The notes beneath the pieces are model-generated. The model ran no database searches and had not been told where the DNA came from. It saw only the letters and a list, made by a program, of their open reading frames with translations. This document shows, piece by piece, positions 5,107-8,843 of a DNA stretch of 8,843 nucleotides. Positions within the stretch are counted from its first letter, which is position 1. Every line of letters begins with the position of its first letter. Source of the stretch: CAYLMG01 sp964464635 (GTDB lineage Bacteria > Planctomycetota > Phycisphaerae > Sedimentisphaerales > Anaerobacaceae); contig CAYXGT010000102.1 in the NCBI GenBank assembly GCA_964464635.1, positions 1-8,843 on the forward strand. The letters are read 5' to 3'. The translations under genes were made by a program, and so were the position numbers.

Positions 5107-8100
5107 ATGTACAGGAAAATCATTTTACTGCTTATTATTTTGGCTGTAGTGTTTTTTGCAGATAACACTATTGCCGGAGATTTGCAGGTTACACCGGAAG
5201 AAGATTTCATATCATCCGGAGAGCCGGGTGGACCATTTACACCCTCATTCAAAGATTACCAATTAACCAACAACGGCCCAAATACGATATGGTGGGGTGT
5301 TTACAAAACAGCCGACTGGCTGTACGTTGAACCTGACTGGGGACCGCTTGCACCTGCAGCTTTCACCGTTGTCACTGTGAGCCTGACCTCCGAAGCCAAC
5401 TCCTTACCGGAGGGAATTTATACCGATGTATTGACCTTTCTTAATATATCCGCAGACCAGGAGGAAACTCGCGATGTAAATTTAACCGTCGAACTTCCGG
5501 GCGGCATCTGGGTCGCCCCCGACAGTTACGACGTAAACCTGACGGAAGGACTTGCTTTATCTGACACAATGACAATCGGTAACGACGGCATCGAGACATT
5601 CGATTTTCAGATACGAACCCGTACCGTCGCTCCCCCTCATATTTCAACTGAACGGCTCAATAAAATAATTGCTGCCGAGTCAGAAGATAAGATTTTCTCC
5701 ATTCCACCGGAGCGGGATTTTGCCGTTATAGATGATACGCCGTATAAGCCTGGAGAAGTTTTGGTACGTTTCGCCGAACAGCCCGGCGGTAAAGTGGTCA
5801 GCATGCAGCAAAAAACCTTTATTTTAGAATCATTGGGCGATGCTACCGTCAAACGCAGTTTTACTATTGTTCCAGGCTTGAATGTAATCGAATTACCTGC
5901 CGAGATGACTGTTGAACAGGCCATTGAGCAGCTTAATAACACTGAGGGCGTTTTGTATGCACAGCCGAATTATGAGGTATATGCCCTATCCACTATTCCT
6001 AACGACACACGCTTCGATGACCTTTGGGGTATGCACAATACCGGCCAGACCGGTGGTACCGTCGATGCCGATATCGATGCACCGGAAGCGTGGGACATTG
6101 CAACCGGAAGTGACCAAATCATAGTCGCAGTAATCGATACAGGGATTGATTACACCCATACCGACCTGGTTGACAATATGTGGATTAATGAAGGCGAGAT
6201 ACCGGGTAATGGTATAGATGATGATGGAAATGGCTATGTGGACGATGTTTACGGTTATGATTTTTGTAACAATGACGGTAATCCTATGGACGACCATTAT
6301 CACGGCACCCATTGCGCGGGAACTATAGGCGGCGTCGGTAACAACAATCAGGGTGTGGCCGGAGTATGCTGGGATGTTAGATTAATGGCGATTAAGTTTC
6401 TCGATTCGGGAGGTGGCGGCTGGACAGATGATGCTGTCGCAAGCGTCGAGTACAGCATTCTTATGGGAGCCAATCTTTCGAGCAATTCCTGGGGCGGCGG
6501 TGGTTACAGCCAGGCCCTAAAGGATGCAATAGACGCCGCAGGTGCCGCCGGTATGCTCTTCGTTGCCGCCGCCGGAAATGACGGCAGCAATAATGACACA
6601 TATCCCCACTATCCGTCGAGTTTCGATTGTGATAGTCTTATCGCTGTGTTATCGACCGACAAAAATGATAATAAATCCGGTTTTTCAAATTATGGGCCGA
6701 CATCTGTTGACCTCGGCGCACCCGGAAGCGACATCTTAAGCTGTGAGCCGGGAAACCGGTATCAATACCTCAGCGGCACCTCGATGGCCACACCTCACGT
6801 TGCTGGTGCCTGCGCGCTTATCTGGTCAATAAATCCAATGATGAGCAACAGCGAGGCAAAAGACATTATATTAAGCACTGTTGACCAAATAAGCAGCCTG
6901 AATGGTAAATGTGTATCTAACGGCAGGCTCAATTTATATCAAGCCGTCCTTGAAACCAAGGTGCCGTGGCTCGTTATCGAGCCCGAAGAAGGTTTCGTTG
7001 AACCAAACCAGATAAACGAGATAGATGTGACATTTGATGCAACCGAGATGGAACCAGGTGTATATAATGCAGAAATTATTATTATTACAAATGACCCATA
7101 TAACACGGAAATTATTGTACCGGTTACAATGACAGTAACACCAGACGCCCTTTCAGCCTCGCCGGATGATGACTTTGAAGTCACCGGCCCAAGAGGCGGA
7201 CCTTTTGAGCCAAACTATATGTCATATACACTAACTAACGTAGGAACCGAAGATATTAACTGGGCTGCATATAATACCGAAAGCTGGCTGCTGATAAATC
7301 CTTCATTCGGTTTGTTAGAACCAAATGAAACTATAGATGTCAATGTTTGTTTTTCCCCCGATGCCTATTTGCTCGACCCCAATATATACCAGGACACTGT
7401 ATTCTTTGAGAACTTAGACAGCGGCTGCATAAGGAGACGAACCGTCACCCTTACAGTTGAGCCGCCGGACACCTTTGCCGAAATCTTCGACGGCTACAAC
7501 GATTTAACAGGCCTTATGGTGACATTTATGCCCGACGGTTCGAGTGCCTATTATGAGGCCTGCAGGCAAAAAATAACTGAATTTCCAACCGATCCCAACG
7601 GAGGGACAAATATTACTTTGTGGGACGATGATTATGATAAGATCATTCTAAACGACGGAAACGAAATCTTATTCTACGGTAACTGGTATGACCGTTTCTA
7701 CATCGGAAGCAACGGCTATATTACATTCGGTGTGGGTGACATGGAATACGAGCCAACTTTGGAAAACCATTTTTCACTGCCGCGTATAGCAGGATTATTT
7801 ACCGACCTTAATCCGTCGAGTGAGGAGAATATTTCCTATAAACAGCTTGACGACAGAATAGTAGTCACGTTCAGGGAAGTGCCCTTGTATGGTGACAAAA
7901 CTGCAAAAAACAGCTTCCAGATAGAGGTTTATTTTGTAAACGGTAAAATATGCATCGCCTGGCTCGATACAGAAGCAACCGCCTCTATCTGCGGCCTGTC
8001 GGAAGGCTTTGGCTTGCCCCCCGTCCTATTTAAGCAAAGCGATTTAAGCCAATATCCTGTATGCTGGCCTTTGGGCGATTTTAACAGAGACTATATAGTA

Positions 8101-8843
8101 AACTTTCCGGATTTTTCTGCTTTTGCCGCCTGCTGGCTCGAGACGGATTGCACAATACCTTACTGGTGCGGCAGGAGTGACTTGGATTTCAGCAGCGCCG
8201 TTAATGGTGATGACTTTTCGCTTTTCATAGAGAACTGGCTTTTTGAAGACCTCTGGTGGAAACAGCCGATAGCTCACTGGAAATTCGATGAAGGCCAAGG
8301 CGACATCGCTTATGATTCAGTAGGCAATAACCACGGTACTATCTACGGAGCGAACTGGACAACCGGTAAAATCAATAACTGCTTAATCTTCGACGGAATA
8401 GATGATTATGTTTCTCTTCCTCATAATGCCGTTGAAACAACAGAATTTACAGTAGCAGCCTGGGCGAATCATCTCGGCCCAGGTGGTGGCAGCGAATATG
8501 TAAATACAATATTTGCTCAGCGTGATGATCTTACCGATGATAACCGTAGCAACATATCACTCACAACAGAAAGAGGAGATGGGAATGCAGCGGCTAATAT
8601 TAGAAGCAGCATTGGCAGCAATCAAACAGCATATTCCCCCAAAAGACCGTATGACCAGTGGAACCATTATGTAATGACAGTTTCAACAGAGTATTTGACA
8701 TTTTACATTAATGGAATCGAAGTAGATAAGATAATAAATCAGCAATCTGGTGATTATACTACTTCTATTGACTATATTACAATCGGCAGAGCAAGATATA
8801 ACGGTATTACGCGTGGTTTCTTTAACGGCCTTATTGATGATGT
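5107..8843 (+). CDS. Secreted multidomain S8 (subtilisin-like) serine protease with dockerin-like and LamG domains, 3' end outside window
   Basis: This frame is open for 1245 codons and runs off the window. Domain order: signal peptide 1-23 (hydrophobic core, cleavage probably after 'TIA'); beta-sandwich repeat 26-131; a second beta segment and linker 132-212; a fervidolysin-type propeptide 213-294 ('YKPGEVLVRF' to 'GVLYAQPNYEV'); S8 catalytic domain about 300-615. The triad is complete: D344 (VIDTGID), H399 (HGTHCAG) and S559 (GTSMATPHVAG), with oxyanion N491 (AAGND). An acidic 'NGIDDDGNGYVDD' insert resembles a calcium site. After the core come a half-length beta-sandwich 619-678, a full repeat 682-787, a beta domain with 'FYIGSNGYITFG' about 788-967, a paired dockerin-like EF-hand module about 991-1045, and a LamG domain from about 1054. 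The enzyme should be exported and degrade proteins outside the cell or at its surface. LamG suggests glycan binding, and the missing C-terminus may hold an anchor. The substrate is unknown. The gene appears monocistronic so far. Confidence 0.93.
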   Translation, partial: MYRKIILLLIILAVVFFADNTIAGDLQVTPEEDFISSGEPGGPFTPSFKDYQLTNNGPNTIWWGVYKTADWLYVEPDWGPLAPAAFTVVTVSLTSEANSLPEGIYTDVLTFLNISADQEETRDVNLTVELPGGIWVAPDSYDVNLTEGLALSDTMTIGNDGIETFDFQIRTRTVAPPHISTERLNKIIAAESEDKIFSIPPERDFAVIDDTPYKPGEVLVRFAEQPGGKVVSMQQKTFILESLGDATVKRSFTIVPGLNVIELPAEMTVEQAIEQLNNTEGVLYAQPNYEVYALSTIPNDTRFDDLWGMHNTGQTGGTVDADIDAPEAWDIATGSDQIIVAVIDTGIDYTHTDLVDNMWINEGEIPGNGIDDDGNGYVDDVYGYDFCNNDGNPMDDHYHGTHCAGTIGGVGNNNQGVAGVCWDVRLMAIKFLDSGGGGWTDDAVASVEYSILMGANLSSNSWGGGGYSQALKDAIDAAGAAGMLFVAAAGNDGSNNDTYPHYPSSFDCDSLIAVLSTDKNDNKSGFSNYGPTSVDLGAPGSDILSCEPGNRYQYLSGTSMATPHVAGACALIWSINPMMSNSEAKDIILSTVDQISSLNGKCVSNGRLNLYQAVLETKVPWLVIEPEEGFVEPNQINEIDVTFDATEMEPGVYNAEIIIITNDPYNTEIIVPVTMTVTPDALSASPDDDFEVTGPRGGPFEPNYMSYTLTNVGTEDINWAAYNTESWLLINPSFGLLEPNETIDVNVCFSPDAYLLDPNIYQDTVFFENLDSGCIRRRTVTLTVEPPDTFAEIFDGYNDLTGLMVTFMPDGSSAYYEACRQKITEFPTDPNGGTNITLWDDDYDKIILNDGNEILFYGNWYDRFYIGSNGYITFGVGDMEYEPTLENHFSLPRIAGLFTDLNPSSEENISYKQLDDRIVVTFREVPLYGDKTAKNSFQIEVYFVNGKICIAWLDTEATASICGLSEGFGLPPVLFKQSDLSQYPVCWPLGDFNRDYIVNFPDFSAFAACWLETDCTIPYWCGRSDLDFSSAVNGDDFSLFIENWLFEDLWWKQPIAHWKFDEGQGDIAYDSVGNNHGTIYGANWTTGKINNCLIFDGIDDYVSLPHNAVETTEFTVAAWANHLGPGGGSEYVNTIFAQRDDLTDDNRSNISLTTERGDGNAAANIRSSIGSNQTAYSPKRPYDQWNHYVMTVSTEYLTFYINGIEVDKIINQQSGDYTTSIDYITIGRARYNGITRGFFNGLIDD
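5182..5499 (+). repeat. Beta-sandwich domain, copy 1 (residues 26-131 of the S8 protease)
   Basis: This 106-residue module aligns without gaps to the copy at 7150-7467, with about 40 identical residues counted by eye. Shared landmarks are 'GGPF.P', 'Y.LTN.G', 'W..Y.T..WL...P..G.L.P' and the closing 'LTVE.P'. The pattern resembles BACON-like or Ig-like modules common in secreted bacterial hydrolases. This copy stands before the propeptide, so it should be removed if the propeptide is cleaved. Confidence 0.75.
7150..7467 (+). repeat. Beta-sandwich domain, copy 2 (residues 682-787 of the S8 protease)
   Basis: The partner of the module at 5182-5499, also 106 residues, placed after the catalytic domain. 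Just before it (6961-7140, residues 619-678) is a segment 'WLVIEPEEGFVEPNQ...' matching only the second half of the module, so this side of the protease carries one and a half copies. The two full copies are diverged in sequence, which points to old duplication or separate domain acquisition. Confidence 0.75.
7468..8007 (+). other. Beta-rich domain with 'GSNGYITFG' motif within the S8 protease (residues about 788-967)
   Basis: The stretch begins 'FAEIFDGYNDLTGLMVTFMP', then a 'FPTDPNGGT' turn, 'FYIGSNGYITFG', 'SLPRIAGLFTDLNPS', 'DDRIVVTFREVPLYG' and 'SFQIEVYFVNGKICIAWL'. The alternation of strands and the 'GSNGYITF / R.A.L..DL / V.V.W..VP.' pattern recall nidogen-like outer domains found in many secreted bacterial proteins. 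I do not know its ligand. The boundaries are approximate. Confidence 0.5.
8077..8241 (+). other. Paired dockerin-like EF-hand module within the S8 protease (residues about 991-1045)
   Basis: Two calcium-loop repeats, each followed by a helix ending in W-L. The first loop is D991-F-N993-R-D995-Y-I-V-N999-F-P-D1002, then 'FSAFAACWL'. The second is D1025-L-D1027-F-S-S-A-V-N1033-G-D-D1036, then 'FSLFIENWL'. Ligands at positions 1, 3, 5, 9 and 12 are acidic, Asn or Ser, as in dockerin type I loops. The linker carries Cys residues ('ETDC', 'YWCG'), a form common in Sedimentisphaerales secreted proteins. No cohesin partner is visible in the window. Confidence 0.7.

Noticed and set aside
7074..7085. 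Short ATT repeat (four copies) in the protease gene
   Set aside because: It encodes a run of Ile in a beta strand in frame. It is too short to suggest phase variation, and a unit of three would not shift the frame.

Overview
The window looks like a piece of a Planctomycetota chromosome, most likely of the Phycisphaerae/Sedimentisphaerales type. The main reason is the large secreted protease at the right end. It carries a paired dockerin-like EF-hand module of the form 'GDFNRDYIVNFPDF...CWL' followed by a LamG domain that opens 'PIAHWKFDEGQG' and contains 'FDGIDDYV'. I know this combination best from that group. This is recognition from memory, not a search result. The LptF/LptG pair shows a diderm envelope. 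Base composition is moderate, with AT-rich intergenic DNA.

Layout. (1) 1-306, minus strand: the N-terminal 102 codons of a rhomboid intramembrane protease, cut by the window edge. (2) 307-696: a divergent control region. On the plus strand it holds a near-consensus sigma70-type promoter (453-480), a TPP riboswitch aptamer (491-615) and an intrinsic terminator (647-679). An alternative pairing between 608-618 and 647-656 would act as antiterminator. (3) 697-2019, plus: thiC, the HMP-phosphate synthase of thiamine synthesis, in its short form. (4) 2021-3118 and 3168-4778, both minus: an lptF-lptG-like operon transcribed leftwards towards thiC. Its last stop codon is separated from the thiC stop by one base. 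(5) 4779-5106: a second divergent intergenic region with a promoter for each side and a strong ribosome binding site for the right-hand gene. (6) 5107 to the window end, plus: one uninterrupted reading frame of at least 1245 codons. It encodes a secreted, multidomain subtilisin-family (S8) protease whose 3' end lies outside the window.

How the genes relate. thiC is a self-contained regulated unit: thiamine pyrophosphate should stabilise aptamer stem P1, free the terminator and switch the gene off. The two Lpt permease genes form an envelope-biogenesis operon (lipopolysaccharide export). The S8 protease is an independent exported hydrolase with several beta-sandwich modules, a calcium-binding dockerin-like pair and a probable carbohydrate-binding LamG domain. 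I see no functional link between the three units beyond adjacency.

I found no mobile element, CRISPR array, tRNA, rRNA or clearly new multigene system. The parts most worth a second look are the TPP aptamer with an extra hairpin in the P5 loop, the domain order of the protease (about 190 residues ahead of the propeptide, and one domain duplicated on both sides of the catalytic core), and the enlarged periplasmic part of the LptF-like protein.
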